The notes below the pieces were generated by a model that worked only from the letters and a program-made list of their open reading frames with translations, was not told the DNA's origin and did not search any database. Made by a program: the position numbers and the translations under genes. Shown in pieces: positions 22,402 to 30,544 of a DNA stretch of 32,508 nt (position 1 is its first letter; every line of letters begins with the position of its first letter). The stretch is from Granulicatella adiacens (GTDB taxonomy: Bacteria > Bacillota > Bacilli > Lactobacillales > Aerococcaceae): contig JAGZLX010000012.1 of NCBI GenBank assembly GCA_018364485.1, positions 1-32,508 of the forward strand, given 5' to 3'.

Positions 22402-24402
22402 ATGAGTACAACGATTCAACAGAGAATTGAAGAGCTAAAAGAACAATTAAATCGTTGGAGTCATGAGTATTATGTGGAAGATAAGCCAACTGCAACCGAT
22501 GCGGAGTACGACAAGGCTTATCATGAGCTAGTGGCGCTTGAAGCAGAACATCCGGAATTCGTGACGCCTGATTCACCTACGCAACGTGTGGGTGGAGAAG
22601 TACTCGACCAGTTCCAGAAGGTGACGCACACGAATCCAATGCTCAGCCTTTCAAATGCTTTCTCAAAAGAAGACTTGGAAGAATTTGATGCGCGTCTTCG
22701 TAAATTAACGAACCGTGCGATTGAATATGTGTGTGAATTGAAAATCGATGGGCTCTCAATCGCGTTGACGTATCAAGACGGACAGCTTGTACTCGGAGCG
22801 ACTCGTGGTGACGGAACGACTGGGGAAGATGTGACGGGGAATGTCCGCACGATTAAATCTGTGCCGCTTTCTCTCAAAGAACATTGGAATATCGAAGTGC
22901 GCGGAGAATGTTATATGCCGAAAAAAGCATTCGTAGCATTAAACCAGTCGCGTGAAGAAGAAGGTCTTGAAGTCTTTGCCAACCCAAGAAATGCGGCGGC
23001 AGGAAGTCTCAGACAGCTCGATCCAAAAATCGCGGCGAAGAGAAACTTATCTGTATTTCTTTACAGCAGCCCAAGTGTGGAAGAGCTTAATGTTTCAACC
23101 CAAGAAGAGCTCTTAGAGAAAATGGCAGAGATTGGTTTTGTCACAAATCCAGAACGCTTAAAATGCCAAACGATTGATGAAGTATGGAATTACATCGAGA
23201 CGATTGCTGCAAAGCGTCCAGATTTACCATATGAAATCGACGGTATGGTAATTAAGGTGAACGATTTTGCCGCTCAAGAAGAAATCGGCTTTACGGTGAA
23301 AGCACCACGTTGGGCAATCGCGTATAAATTCCCAGCAGAAGAAGCGCAAACGATTGTTCGTGATATCGAGTGGACGGTGGGACGTACGGGGGTTGTAACG
23401 CCAACTGCGGTGATGGATCCCGTTCAACTAGCAGGAACGACGGTGCGCCGTGCGAGCTTGCATAATATTGACTTGATTAAGGAGCGCGACATTCGTCTAG
23501 AAGACACCGTTGTGATTCATAAGGCTGGAGACATTATTCCAGAAGTCACACGCGTAATTTTAGAGAAACGTCCTGCAACGAGTCAGCAGTACGAGTTTCC
23601 AACGACTTGTCCGGTCTGTCATGCAAAATTAGAACATTTGGAAGAAGAGGTGGCGATTCGCTGCTTGAATCCAAAATGTTCTGCTCAATTGACAGAAGGG
23701 TTAAGCCACTTTGTTTCACGAAATGCGATGAATATGAGTGGAATTGGGCCACGTGTCATTAAGCAACTCTTTGAAGAAGGGCTTGTTCTCGATGTGGCAG
23801 ATTTATATCAATTAACACTAGACCAGCTATTAGCGTTAGATAAAATTCAACAAAAGAGCGCAGAAAATATTCTTGAAGCAATTGAGAAGAGTAAAGAAAA
23901 CTCATTGGAACGCCTCATTACAGGACTTGGAATCCGTCATGTCGGAACCAAGGCGGCGAAAGAATTAGCGCAACATTTTAAAACGATGACAGCTTTGAAA
24001 GAGGCGAGCATTGAACAATTGTTGGAAATTGATGGTTTAGGTGATATTATTGCTTATAGTGTAAAAACTTATTTTGAACAACCATCTGTTCAAGAATTAA
24101 TTCAAGAATTGCAAGATAGTGGCGTGAATATGACCTATCTTGGAGTGACAAAAGACGACTCAGCTGCCTCAGGACACGTCCTCAGCGGTAAGACGGTCGT
24201 ATTAACAGGGACTTTAGAACAATTAACAAGACAAGATGCAAAAGAAAAACTCGAATCGCTTGGTGCCAAAGTGACTGGTTCTGTTTCTAAGAAAACGGAC
24301 GTGGTGATTGCGGGTCATTCTGCCGGAAGTAAATTAACGAAGGCCAATGACCTTGGTATCGAAGTTTGGAGTGAGCAACAGTTTCTCGATTCTCTTGCAT
24401 AG
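22402..24402 (+). CDS. ligA: NAD-dependent DNA ligase
   Basis: A 666-residue ligase that seals nicks using NAD+. Domain Ia has HEYYVEDKPTATDAEYD (NMN binding); Lys114 in ELKIDGLSIAL takes the AMP; GATRGDGTTGEDVTGN is motif III-like; then an OB fold; a four-Cys zinc finger (CPVC...CLNPKC); a helix-hairpin-helix region; and a C-terminal BRCT domain (LSGKTVVLTGTLEQLTRQDA). Length is typical. ATG 22402 is preferred over 22396, which directly abuts the AGAGG Shine-Dalgarno. It lies 9 bp after pcrA and just ahead of camS, an order common in Firmicutes. Confidence 0.97.
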   Translation: MSTTIQQRIEELKEQLNRWSHEYYVEDKPTATDAEYDKAYHELVALEAEHPEFVTPDSPTQRVGGEVLDQFQKVTHTNPMLSLSNAFSKEDLEEFDARLRKLTNRAIEYVCELKIDGLSIALTYQDGQLVLGATRGDGTTGEDVTGNVRTIKSVPLSLKEHWNIEVRGECYMPKKAFVALNQSREEEGLEVFANPRNAAAGSLRQLDPKIAAKRNLSVFLYSSPSVEELNVSTQEELLEKMAEIGFVTNPERLKCQTIDEVWNYIETIAAKRPDLPYEIDGMVIKVNDFAAQEEIGFTVKAPRWAIAYKFPAEEAQTIVRDIEWTVGRTGVVTPTAVMDPVQLAGTTVRRASLHNIDLIKERDIRLEDTVVIHKAGDIIPEVTRVILEKRPATSQQYEFPTTCPVCHAKLEHLEEEVAIRCLNPKCSAQLTEGLSHFVSRNAMNMSGIGPRVIKQLFEEGLVLDVADLYQLTLDQLLALDKIQQKSAENILEAIEKSKENSLERLITGLGIRHVGTKAAKELAQHFKTMTALKEASIEQLLEIDGLGDIIAYSVKTYFEQPSVQELIQELQDSGVNMTYLGVTKDDSAASGHVLSGKTVVLTGTLEQLTRQDAKEKLESLGAKVTGSVSKKTDVVIAGHSAGSKLTKANDLGIEVWSEQQFLDSLA

Positions 24403-24414
24403 AAAGGATGTCAC

Positions 24415-25542
24415 ATGAGAAAGAAATTACGATTGGGATTACTTGGATTAGCCAGTGTGATTTCGCTTGCTGCCTGTGCAGACGTTACAAGAGCGAATCA
24501 ACCTAGCACGAATACCAATAAAGATTCCAATACAAAAGTAGTACAATCAACAACAAATCAATTATCAAACAATTTTTACCGCGCGCTTATCACAAATGGT
24601 AAATACGAAGTGAGCCAAAACCGCGGTGCGACATTAAGCTTAAATACAGGGTTCAACTTAAAGAACTTTGAAACAGGATTGATTGACCTTTCAAGAAGCG
24701 TGTTCCCAACGAACCAATACTTCTTTAGAGAAGGCCAAATCATCGATGCCGAAACAACGGCTAAATGGATTGCGCGTAAGAGTGATAAAAATCCAGATGG
24801 ATTAAATCCTGCTGATAACGGAGATACGTCTCCAACAGGTCGTGCGCCAATTTATTTAGCGCAAATTCTTGAACAAGACTACATGATTCAAACGGAAAAC
24901 AACTTTGAATTAGGTGGGATTAGTATCGGGATTGCGATGAATAGTGTGGATTACTACACGAACGATGGCAAAGACGCTGAAACAGAAATCTCAAACGAAG
25001 CGATGATCGAACAAGCCAAAGCGATTGCCAACACAATCCTAACAAGACTGCGTCAAAACGATGCGTTGAAGGCCGTGCCAATCGTATTTGGAGTGTTCCG
25101 TCAAACGTCTAAAGATGACATCGGTGGCGGGGTATACGTTCTTGAAGCAACTTCAGTAGAAGGAACAGAGATTACAAACTGGTCAAACGTGAACCAAAAA
25201 GTAGTTGTGCTTCCGTTAGTGAACGAATCTGCGACAGAAGAGTCAACAGCGTTTGAAAACTTCAGAACAGAAGTGCAAAACTTCTTCCCGAACCTCTCAG
25301 GGGTAACGGCTCGCGTGATGTATCAAGATAATGTAGCTAAGAAGATGGTTGTGAATATCATGACGCAATTCTATGGCGAATCAGAAATTATCGCTTTAGC
25401 ACAGCACGTAACAGATGTTGCGAATAAATACTTACCGAAAACAACACCGGTAGAAGTTCGCATTAGTTCGATTAATGGAATGGAAGCATTCCTGTTGCAA
25501 GATATGTCGCAAGGAGTCTTCACATACCATATCTTTGATTAA
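24415..25542 (+). CDS. camS: CamS-family sex-pheromone lipoprotein
   Basis: A 375-residue lipoprotein of the CamS family. The signal peptide ends in the lipobox LAAC, with lipid-modified Cys21, followed by a Thr/Asn-rich spacer and the CamS domain (about 50-375, with NNFYRALITNGKYEVSQNRG and GGISIGIAMNSVDYY). In enterococci and staphylococci the tail of such signal peptides is released as a mating pheromone such as cAM373. Here the last residues before Cys21 are ASVISLAA. The body function of CamS is not known. It starts 13 bp after ligA with AAAGGATG, and the gatC promoter begins 3 bp after its stop codon. Confidence 0.9.
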   Translation: MRKKLRLGLLGLASVISLAACADVTRANQPSTNTNKDSNTKVVQSTTNQLSNNFYRALITNGKYEVSQNRGATLSLNTGFNLKNFETGLIDLSRSVFPTNQYFFREGQIIDAETTAKWIARKSDKNPDGLNPADNGDTSPTGRAPIYLAQILEQDYMIQTENNFELGGISIGIAMNSVDYYTNDGKDAETEISNEAMIEQAKAIANTILTRLRQNDALKAVPIVFGVFRQTSKDDIGGGVYVLEATSVEGTEITNWSNVNQKVVVLPLVNESATEESTAFENFRTEVQNFFPNLSGVTARVMYQDNVAKKMVVNIMTQFYGESEIIALAQHVTDVANKYLPKTTPVEVRISSINGMEAFLLQDMSQGVFTYHIFD

Positions 25543-25544
25543 CG

Positions 25545-25573
25545 TTGACGGAGGCCTATAAGCCTTTTACAAT
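25545..25573 (+). promoter_or_regulatory. gatCAB promoter
   Basis: -35 TTGACG (25545-25550) and -10 TACAAT (25568-25573) are separated by 17 bp. The spacer contains AGGCCTATAAGCCTT, which forms a small hairpin; its role, if any, is not known. Confidence 0.65.
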
Positions 25574-25607
25574 AGTAAAGTAATGATTTTGAAAGCGAGG
25601 AAAAAAC

Positions 25608-25916
25608 ATGGCCATTGAGGAAAAAGAAGTTAGACACGTTGCCAAACTTGCAAAGTTAACTTTTGCCGACAATGAAATCCTTCATTTTACAGAACAAATG
25701 AGCGATATCATTGATATGGTGGAACAATTAAATGAAGTAGATACAACGGGTGTGCCTGTCACAACTCACGGATATCCATTAGTGAATGTGATGCGTGAAG
25801 ACGTTGCTGAAAAAGGAACAGACCGCGACTTGTTAATGCGTAATGTGAAAACAAGCGAAGATGGATTTATTCAAGTGCCTGCGATTATGGGTGAAAACGA
25901 GGAGGGTGAAGCATGA
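25608..25916 (+). CDS. gatC: Asp/Glu-tRNA amidotransferase subunit C
   Basis: GatC (102 residues) wraps the GatA-GatB interface of the enzyme that converts Glu-tRNA(Gln) and Asp-tRNA(Asn) to the amides. VRHVAKLAKLTFADNEI at the start and the middle segment TTGVPVTTHGYPLVNVMREDV are typical, and length is normal. GCGAGG precedes the ATG. The stop overlaps the gatA start by 4 bp. Confidence 0.97.
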   Translation: MAIEEKEVRHVAKLAKLTFADNEILHFTEQMSDIIDMVEQLNEVDTTGVPVTTHGYPLVNVMREDVAEKGTDRDLLMRNVKTSEDGFIQVPAIMGENEEGEA

Positions 25917-27370
25917 GTATTATTGAAAACAAAACATTAGTTGAGCTTCACGAAGGTCTTCGTAATAAAGAATTCACTTCTGTGGAATTAACAAAAGAAA
26001 CATTCGAACGTATCCATGCTTTAGAACCTAAAGTAGAAGCGTTCGTGACATTAAACGAAGAAGAAGCGTTAAAACAAGCGGCCGCAGCTGACGAAAAAGG
26101 CTACGGAGATGAAGCGTCTCTTCAAGGTCTTCCAATCGGGATTAAAGATAATATCGTGACTCGCGACCTTTTAACAACTGCTTCAAGCCGTATGTTAGAA
26201 GACTTCAACCCAATTTACGACGCGCACGTTATGGAATTGTTAAAAGCTGAAGGTGCGGTTAACGTTGGTAAATTAAACATGGACGAATTTGCCATGGGTG
26301 GTTCAACGGAAACTTCTTACTTCAAGAAAACAAAAAATCCTTGGGACTTAACTAAAGTACCTGGTGGATCTTCAGGTGGTTCTGCCGCAGCGGTTGCTTC
26401 TGGTGAAGTACTAGCTGCACTTGGTTCAGATACAGGTGGTTCTATCCGCCAACCTGCAAGTTTCACAGGGGTTGTTGGGATGAAACCAACTTATGGTCGT
26501 ATTTCTCGTTACGGTTTGATTGCCTTTGCGTCAAGCTTAGACCAAATCGGACCATTCACACGTACAGTTCAAGATAACGCCTTAGTATTAAGCGCGATTT
26601 CTGGATATGATCACCGCGATTCAACAAGTGTGCCACAAGAAGTGCCTGCTTACCATAAAGGATTAACAGGCGACATCAAAGGCATGCGTATCGCGTTACC
26701 AAAAGAATATTTTGGTGAAGGTGTGGACCCTGAAGTTCAAGCAGCTGTCTTAAAAGCGGCTGATCAATACCGCGAAATGGGTGCTATCGTGGAAGAAGTG
26801 AGCCTACCTCACTCTAAATACGGTATTCCAGCGTACTATATCATCGCCTCATCTGAAGCCTCTTCTAACTTACAACGTTTCGACGGAATTCGTTATGGTC
26901 ACCGTTCAACAGACGCAGAAACATTAGAAGATTTATACGTGAAGAGCCGTTCTGAAGGGTTCGGTATGGAAGTAAAACGTCGTATCATGCTTGGAACATT
27001 CAGCTTAAGTTCTGGTTACTACGATGCTTACTTCAAGAAAGCGGGTCAAGTACGTACATTAATCAAACAAGACTTTGCAAAAGTATTTGAAAACTATGAT
27101 TTAATCTTAGGACCTGTAACAACTTCTGCCGCATTCGGATTAGGCGCACACAGTGACGACCCAATCGCAATGTACATGGCGGACTTATTAACAGTTCCTG
27201 TAAACTTAGCTGGATTACCAGCGATTTCAGTTCCTGCTGGCTTCACTAACGAAGGCCTACCAGTCGGAATTCAATTAATCGGAAATTACTTCCAAGAAAA
27301 AACGATTTACCAAGCAGCGTATGCATTTGAACAAGCAAATGATTACTACTTACGCCGCCCACAATTATAA
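25913..27370 (+). CDS. gatA: Asp/Glu-tRNA amidotransferase subunit A
   Basis: GatA (485 residues) is the amidase that releases ammonia from glutamine for the GatCAB complex. The Ser-cisSer-Lys triad is visible: Lys78 in IGIKDNI, the cis-Ser in PGGSSGGSAAAVASG (about residue 153) and the nucleophile in DTGGSIRQPASFTG (about 177). Length and order fit the family. The start is coupled to gatC through ATGA, with GAGGAGGGTG upstream. Confidence 0.98.
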   Translation: MSIIENKTLVELHEGLRNKEFTSVELTKETFERIHALEPKVEAFVTLNEEEALKQAAAADEKGYGDEASLQGLPIGIKDNIVTRDLLTTASSRMLEDFNPIYDAHVMELLKAEGAVNVGKLNMDEFAMGGSTETSYFKKTKNPWDLTKVPGGSSGGSAAAVASGEVLAALGSDTGGSIRQPASFTGVVGMKPTYGRISRYGLIAFASSLDQIGPFTRTVQDNALVLSAISGYDHRDSTSVPQEVPAYHKGLTGDIKGMRIALPKEYFGEGVDPEVQAAVLKAADQYREMGAIVEEVSLPHSKYGIPAYYIIASSEASSNLQRFDGIRYGHRSTDAETLEDLYVKSRSEGFGMEVKRRIMLGTFSLSSGYYDAYFKKAGQVRTLIKQDFAKVFENYDLILGPVTTSAAFGLGAHSDDPIAMYMADLLTVPVNLAGLPAISVPAGFTNEGLPVGIQLIGNYFQEKTIYQAAYAFEQANDYYLRRPQL

Positions 27371-27384
27371 GGAGGAACAATCAC

Positions 27385-28815
27385 ATGAACTTTGAAACAA
27401 TTATTGGTTTAGAGTGCCACGTTGAATTAAAAACTGATTCAAAAATGTTCTCTCCATCACCAGCACATTTCGGTGCGGAACCAAATACAAATACAAACGT
27501 GATCGACTGGGGATATCCAGGGGTTCTTCCTGTCGTGAATAAACGCGCGTTAGAATTCGGGATGCGTGCAGCTCTTGCGTTGAACTGTACGATTTCTCAA
27601 GATACAAAATTCGACCGTAAAAACTATTTCTACCCTGATAATCCAAAAGCGTACCAAATCTCTCAATTCGATTACCCAATCGGTCATGATGGCTGGATTG
27701 ATATCGAAGTAGAAGGACAAACAAAACGTATTCGTATTGAACGTGTCCACTTAGAAGAAGATGCGGGTAAAAATACGCACGGAACAGACGGATTCTCATA
27801 TGTGGACTTAAACCGTCAAGGAACTCCACTGATTGAGATCGTATCAGAAGCAGATATGCGTTCTCCTGAAGAAGCCTATGCGTACCTTGAAGCACTTCGT
27901 CAAATCATCATGTTTACGGGTGTTTCTGACGTGAAGATGGAAGAAGGTTCAATGCGTTGTGACGCGAACATTTCAATTCGTCCTTATGGTCAAGAAAAAT
28001 TCGGTACAAAAACAGAGTTGAAAAACTTAAACTCATTTAACAACGTACGTAAAGGGTTAGCATTCGAAGAAGTTCGTCAAGCAAACGTTCTACGTAATGG
28101 AGGAGAAATCCTACAAGAAACACGTCGTTTTGATGATGCGACAGGCCAAACGATTTTAATGCGTGTTAAAGAAGGTTCAAGTGACTACCGTTACTTCCCA
28201 GAGCCAGACCTACCAAACTTCCAAATCTCAAATGAATGGATTGAAGAAGTGCGTGCTTCTATTCCTGAAATGCCAAGCAAACGTCGTGAACGTTATGTGA
28301 GCGAATTTGGCTTACCAGAATACGATGCAATGGTATTAACATTAACAAAAGAAATGTCTGATTTCTTCGATGCAACAGTTGCGGCTGGTGCTGACCCTAA
28401 ACAAGCGTCAAACTGGTTAATGGGTGACATCTCAGCGCACATGAACAGCAAGAAATTAGAGTTGAAAGACTTGAAGTTAACGCCAGAAAGCTTAGCAGAA
28501 ATGATTCAATTAATCGCGGACGGAACAATCAGTTCGAAATTAGCGAAGAAAGTCTTCTTGTTATTAGCAGAAGAAGGCGGAACTGCAAAAGGCGTTGTTG
28601 AAAAACACGGTATGGTTCAATTGAGTGATCCAGCTCAGTTATTACCGATTATTCAAGATGTGTTGGCGAACAATGCGCAGTCTATTGAAGATTTCAAGAA
28701 TGGTAAAGACCGTGCTGTTGGATTTTTAGTTGGGCAGATTATGAAGCAAACGAAAGGGAAAGCAAACCCTGGCGTTGTAAACCAACTATTACAACAAGAG
28801 TTAGCGAAATACTAA
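27385..28815 (+). CDS. gatB: Asp/Glu-tRNA amidotransferase subunit B
   Basis: GatB (476 residues) binds the mischarged tRNA, activates its side chain with ATP and accepts ammonia from GatA. The N-terminal catalytic part has GLECHVELKT, KNYFYPDNPKAYQISQ, HLEEDAGK and SMRCDANISIRP. A helical linker follows, and the C-terminal YqeY-like domain (about 330-476) ends with GFLVGQIMKQTKGKANPGVV. It follows gatA by 14 bp with AAGGAGG. The structured element copy 2 comes directly after the stop codon. Confidence 0.98.
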   Translation: MNFETIIGLECHVELKTDSKMFSPSPAHFGAEPNTNTNVIDWGYPGVLPVVNKRALEFGMRAALALNCTISQDTKFDRKNYFYPDNPKAYQISQFDYPIGHDGWIDIEVEGQTKRIRIERVHLEEDAGKNTHGTDGFSYVDLNRQGTPLIEIVSEADMRSPEEAYAYLEALRQIIMFTGVSDVKMEEGSMRCDANISIRPYGQEKFGTKTELKNLNSFNNVRKGLAFEEVRQANVLRNGGEILQETRRFDDATGQTILMRVKEGSSDYRYFPEPDLPNFQISNEWIEEVRASIPEMPSKRRERYVSEFGLPEYDAMVLTLTKEMSDFFDATVAAGADPKQASNWLMGDISAHMNSKKLELKDLKLTPESLAEMIQLIADGTISSKLAKKVFLLLAEEGGTAKGVVEKHGMVQLSDPAQLLPIIQDVLANNAQSIEDFKNGKDRAVGFLVGQIMKQTKGKANPGVVNQLLQQELAKY

Positions 28816-28823
28816 AATATATG

Positions 28824-29011
28824 TTTGATGGCTTCGAAATTTTTCGGATGTCTTCATAGTAGCTGTAATAGGGCAGCGGCTCGAGCCGAAGTCTCTCGCC
28901 TTTAAAGCCTCAAAGGGGGAGTAAGGAAATAAATTCCTAACTCCCCCTTATTCGTTTTAATGCTTTTCCTATTACTGCTACTATAGAATCCGAAAATTTC
29001 TCCACCATCAA
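28824..29011. ncRNA. Structured intergenic element, copy 2
   Basis: The flanks pair over three blocks. TTTGATGG (28824-28831) pairs perfectly with CCATCAAA (29004-29011). GAAATTTTTCGGAT (28836-28849) pairs with 28988-29000 with one bulged T. CATAGTAGCTGTAATAGG (28855-28872) pairs at 16 of 18 positions with 28968-28985. Inside are hairpin A (GGCTCGAG at 28878-28885 with CTCTCGCC at 28893-28900, loop CCGAAGT, mismatched in the middle); the linker AAGCCTCAAA; and hairpin B (28915-28928 with 28934-28947, 13 of 14 paired). The loop-side sequence GAGCCRARGTCTC and the linker AAGCYTCAAA are shared with copy 1, while the stems differ. It may also end the gatCAB transcript. Confidence 0.5.
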
Positions 29012-29083
29012 AAGTTTTATGAATTTAGAAACCTTTTGAAATAGGGGATACAACACAAAGTTTGCTTGCCCCTTAGAAATCCA
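28989..29083. repeat. Degenerate tandem repeat, unit I
   Basis: About 95 bp, beginning TCCGAAAATTTCTCC and ending CCTTAGAAATCCA. It overlaps the right flank of structured element copy 2. It matches unit II at 29180-29273 at roughly four fifths of positions by eye, with identical cores CATCAAAAGTTTT, TGAATTTAGAA and AGTTTGCTTGCCC. A GGGG...CCCC pair (29044-29047 with 29069-29072) could form a small hairpin. No coding potential was seen. Confidence 0.6.
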
Positions 29084-29096
29084 AAGAAGGTTGGAT

Positions 29097-29167
29097 GGAG
29101 AAGAATGAGGTTGGGAGTGTTGTAGTTGTTGTACAAAACAGCTACATAAGAATCCGAAAGGTTCTCC
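29097..29167. repeat. Shrunken copy of the structured element (hairpins deleted)
   Basis: GTAGTTGTT (29122-29130) pairs with AACAGCTAC (29137-29145) apart from one G-T or mismatch step, and the outer GGAGAA (29097-29102) can pair with TTCTCC (29162-29167). The right flank CTACATAAGAATCCGAAAGG resembles the right flank of copy 2 (CTACTATAGAATCCGAAAAT), so this looks like a derivative that lost the two internal hairpins. Confidence 0.4.
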
Positions 29168-29179
29168 CTCCCAAAAAGT

Positions 29180-29273
29180 TCCGAAAATTCTCCGACATCA
29201 AAAGTTTTTGAATTTAGAATCCTTTTTGGTATAGGGGTTAGAGCGCAGAGTTTGCTTGCCCGCTGAAAATCCA
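29180..29273. repeat. Degenerate tandem repeat, unit II
   Basis: Second copy of the repeat at 28989-29083, beginning TCCGAAAATTCTCCG and ending GCTGAAAATCCA. Differences include single-base gaps. It ends just upstream of the ribosome-binding site of the DUF1934 gene. Confidence 0.6.
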
Positions 29274-29310
29274 GAAAAGGAGAAGTGAAGAAAACGAGAG
29301 GGGATGGACT

Positions 29311-29730
29311 GTGAAATTAACGATTGAGACGGTTTTGAGTCAAGGCGGGGAAACGATGAAGCAGCGGATGCTTGCGGATGCGACGCGTCTTCGCAAAGAC
29401 TCTGGTTTTGTGCTTAGTTATGTAGAGGATGAGACGAATACGCGTGTGAAAGTGGAAGTCGATACAACGGGAGAAGTGCCGCATGTGACACTTCATCGTC
29501 AAGGTGATGCGCGTAGTAAAATGGAATTCAATAAAACAAAGGTGACGAAAGGAATCTATGAATTAGGTGCTGGTCGTCAAATGCATTTTGATATTCAGAC
29601 AAAACAACTACATGTGGAAGAAACGGAAGAGACCATGCTAGTGGTTCTGGAATATCAGTTATTCCAACAAAGACAGCTGATTACAAGCTCGCTGGTGACG
29701 TTCCATTTACAAACAGGAGAAAATGTATAA
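29311..29730 (+). CDS. DUF1934 (YwiB-like) protein
   Basis: This 139-residue beta-rich protein fits DUF1934, a calycin-like beta-barrel family that includes B. subtilis YwiB and often lies near argS and rpoE. A repeated antiparallel strand pattern is clear (FVLSYVEDETNTRVKVEVD, VPHVTLHRQGDARSKMEFN, KGIYELGAGRQMHFDIQTKQ). Function is unknown; the first strand SQGGETMKQRMLADATR matches the family N-terminus. Start is GTG 29311 with GAGAGGGG upstream. It is followed 77 bp later by rpoE. Confidence 0.75.
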   Translation: MKLTIETVLSQGGETMKQRMLADATRLRKDSGFVLSYVEDETNTRVKVEVDTTGEVPHVTLHRQGDARSKMEFNKTKVTKGIYELGAGRQMHFDIQTKQLHVEETEETMLVVLEYQLFQQRQLITSSLVTFHLQTGENV

Positions 29731-29745
29731 AAAATCTCTCTAAAG

Positions 29746-29775
29746 TAGCACAATATGAAGAATCTGTGCTATACT
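29746..29775 (+). promoter_or_regulatory. rpoE promoter with inverted repeat
   Basis: TGCTATACT (29767-29775) is an extended -10 (TGnTATACT). No strong -35 is visible. TAGCACA (29746-29752) and TGTGCTA (29765-29771) form a perfect 7-bp inverted repeat that runs into the -10, which could be a protein-binding site. Confidence 0.5.
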
Positions 29776-29807
29776 GTTTAGGATGAACAGGAAAGGAAGT
29801 GTAACCA

Positions 29808-30422
29808 TTGGAATTAAAGAAACTCGATGGCATTAATAAAAACGAATTATCAATGGTCGAAGTAGCGCATGCTATTTTAGAAGCTAAGAATGAAGTTTTA
29901 GATTTCAACCAATTATTAGTAGAAATTCAAGAATACATGGAATTAAGTGACGAAGCGTTAGAATCACGTATGGCTCGCTTTTATACAGACTTAAATATCG
30001 ACGGAAGCTTTATCTCACTTGGGGATAACCGTTGGGGATTACGTGCATGGTATCCAATCGATTCTATCGATGAAGAAATTGCAACATCTATGGAAGACGA
30101 AGAAGTGAAGAAACCTCGTAAGAAACGTAAGAAAGTTAACGCGTTCGGCAGTGACGATCTTATCGATTACAACGATGATGATCCAGAAGATGAAGAGCTT
30201 ATTGATGATGAAGAGCTTGATAGCGATGACTTAGACGACGATATCGATGTGGATCTTGATGATGAAGATGATGAAGCAGATGAAATCGATGCTTACCGCT
30301 CTGACTTAAATGAACTAGGTGCTGACGAAGACTTAGAAGACGAAGCAAGCGTGGAAGAAGATTTAATTATCATCGACGACGAAGATTTAGACAAAGATTT
30401 CGACGAAGAAGACGAAGAATAG
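29808..30422 (+). CDS. rpoE: RNA polymerase delta subunit
   Basis: Delta helps RNA polymerase recycle and sharpens its response to the starting nucleotide. Residues 1-90 form the folded HARE-HTH domain (MVEVAHAILEAKNEVLDFNQ, ARFYTDLNIDGSFISLGDNR, WGLRAWYPIDSIDEE). A short basic patch (KKPRKKRKKVNAF, about 102-114) is followed by about 85 residues made mostly of Asp and Glu, as expected for the disordered tail. Total length 204 residues. Start is TTG 29808 with GAAAGGAAG upstream. The gene is usually single and is closed here by a strong terminator. Confidence 0.97.
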   Translation: MELKKLDGINKNELSMVEVAHAILEAKNEVLDFNQLLVEIQEYMELSDEALESRMARFYTDLNIDGSFISLGDNRWGLRAWYPIDSIDEEIATSMEDEEVKKPRKKRKKVNAFGSDDLIDYNDDDPEDEELIDDEELDSDDLDDDIDVDLDDEDDEADEIDAYRSDLNELGADEDLEDEASVEEDLIIIDDEDLDKDFDEEDEE

Positions 30423-30450
30423 TCTTTGGAAATAATCAGAAAAAATAATG

Positions 30451-30492
30451 GCACAACTTATGAAGAAATTTGTTCATAAGTTGTGCTTTTTT
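30451..30492 (+). terminator. Rho-independent terminator after rpoE
   Basis: A perfect 14-bp stem, GCACAACTTATGAA (30451-30464) with TTCATAAGTTGTGC (30473-30486), followed by six T. Confidence 0.95.
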
Positions 30493-30505
30493 GTGAAGAT
30501 AGGTG

Positions 30506-30511
30506 TATAAT
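30506..30511 (+). promoter_or_regulatory. Candidate -10 of the gtrA-adhesin operon
   Basis: TATAAT lies 14 bp after the rpoE terminator tail. No good -35 is found at 16-18 bp; the region upstream is the terminator stem itself, so the promoter is uncertain. Confidence 0.4.
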
Positions 30512-30544
30512 GTACACAATGAGGGTAAATTTGGAGGAAACAAT

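Noticed and set aside
28824..29011. Retron or group II intron RNA
   Set aside because: A long closing stem with hairpins is suggestive, but no reverse transcriptase gene or intron domain V is visible in the window.
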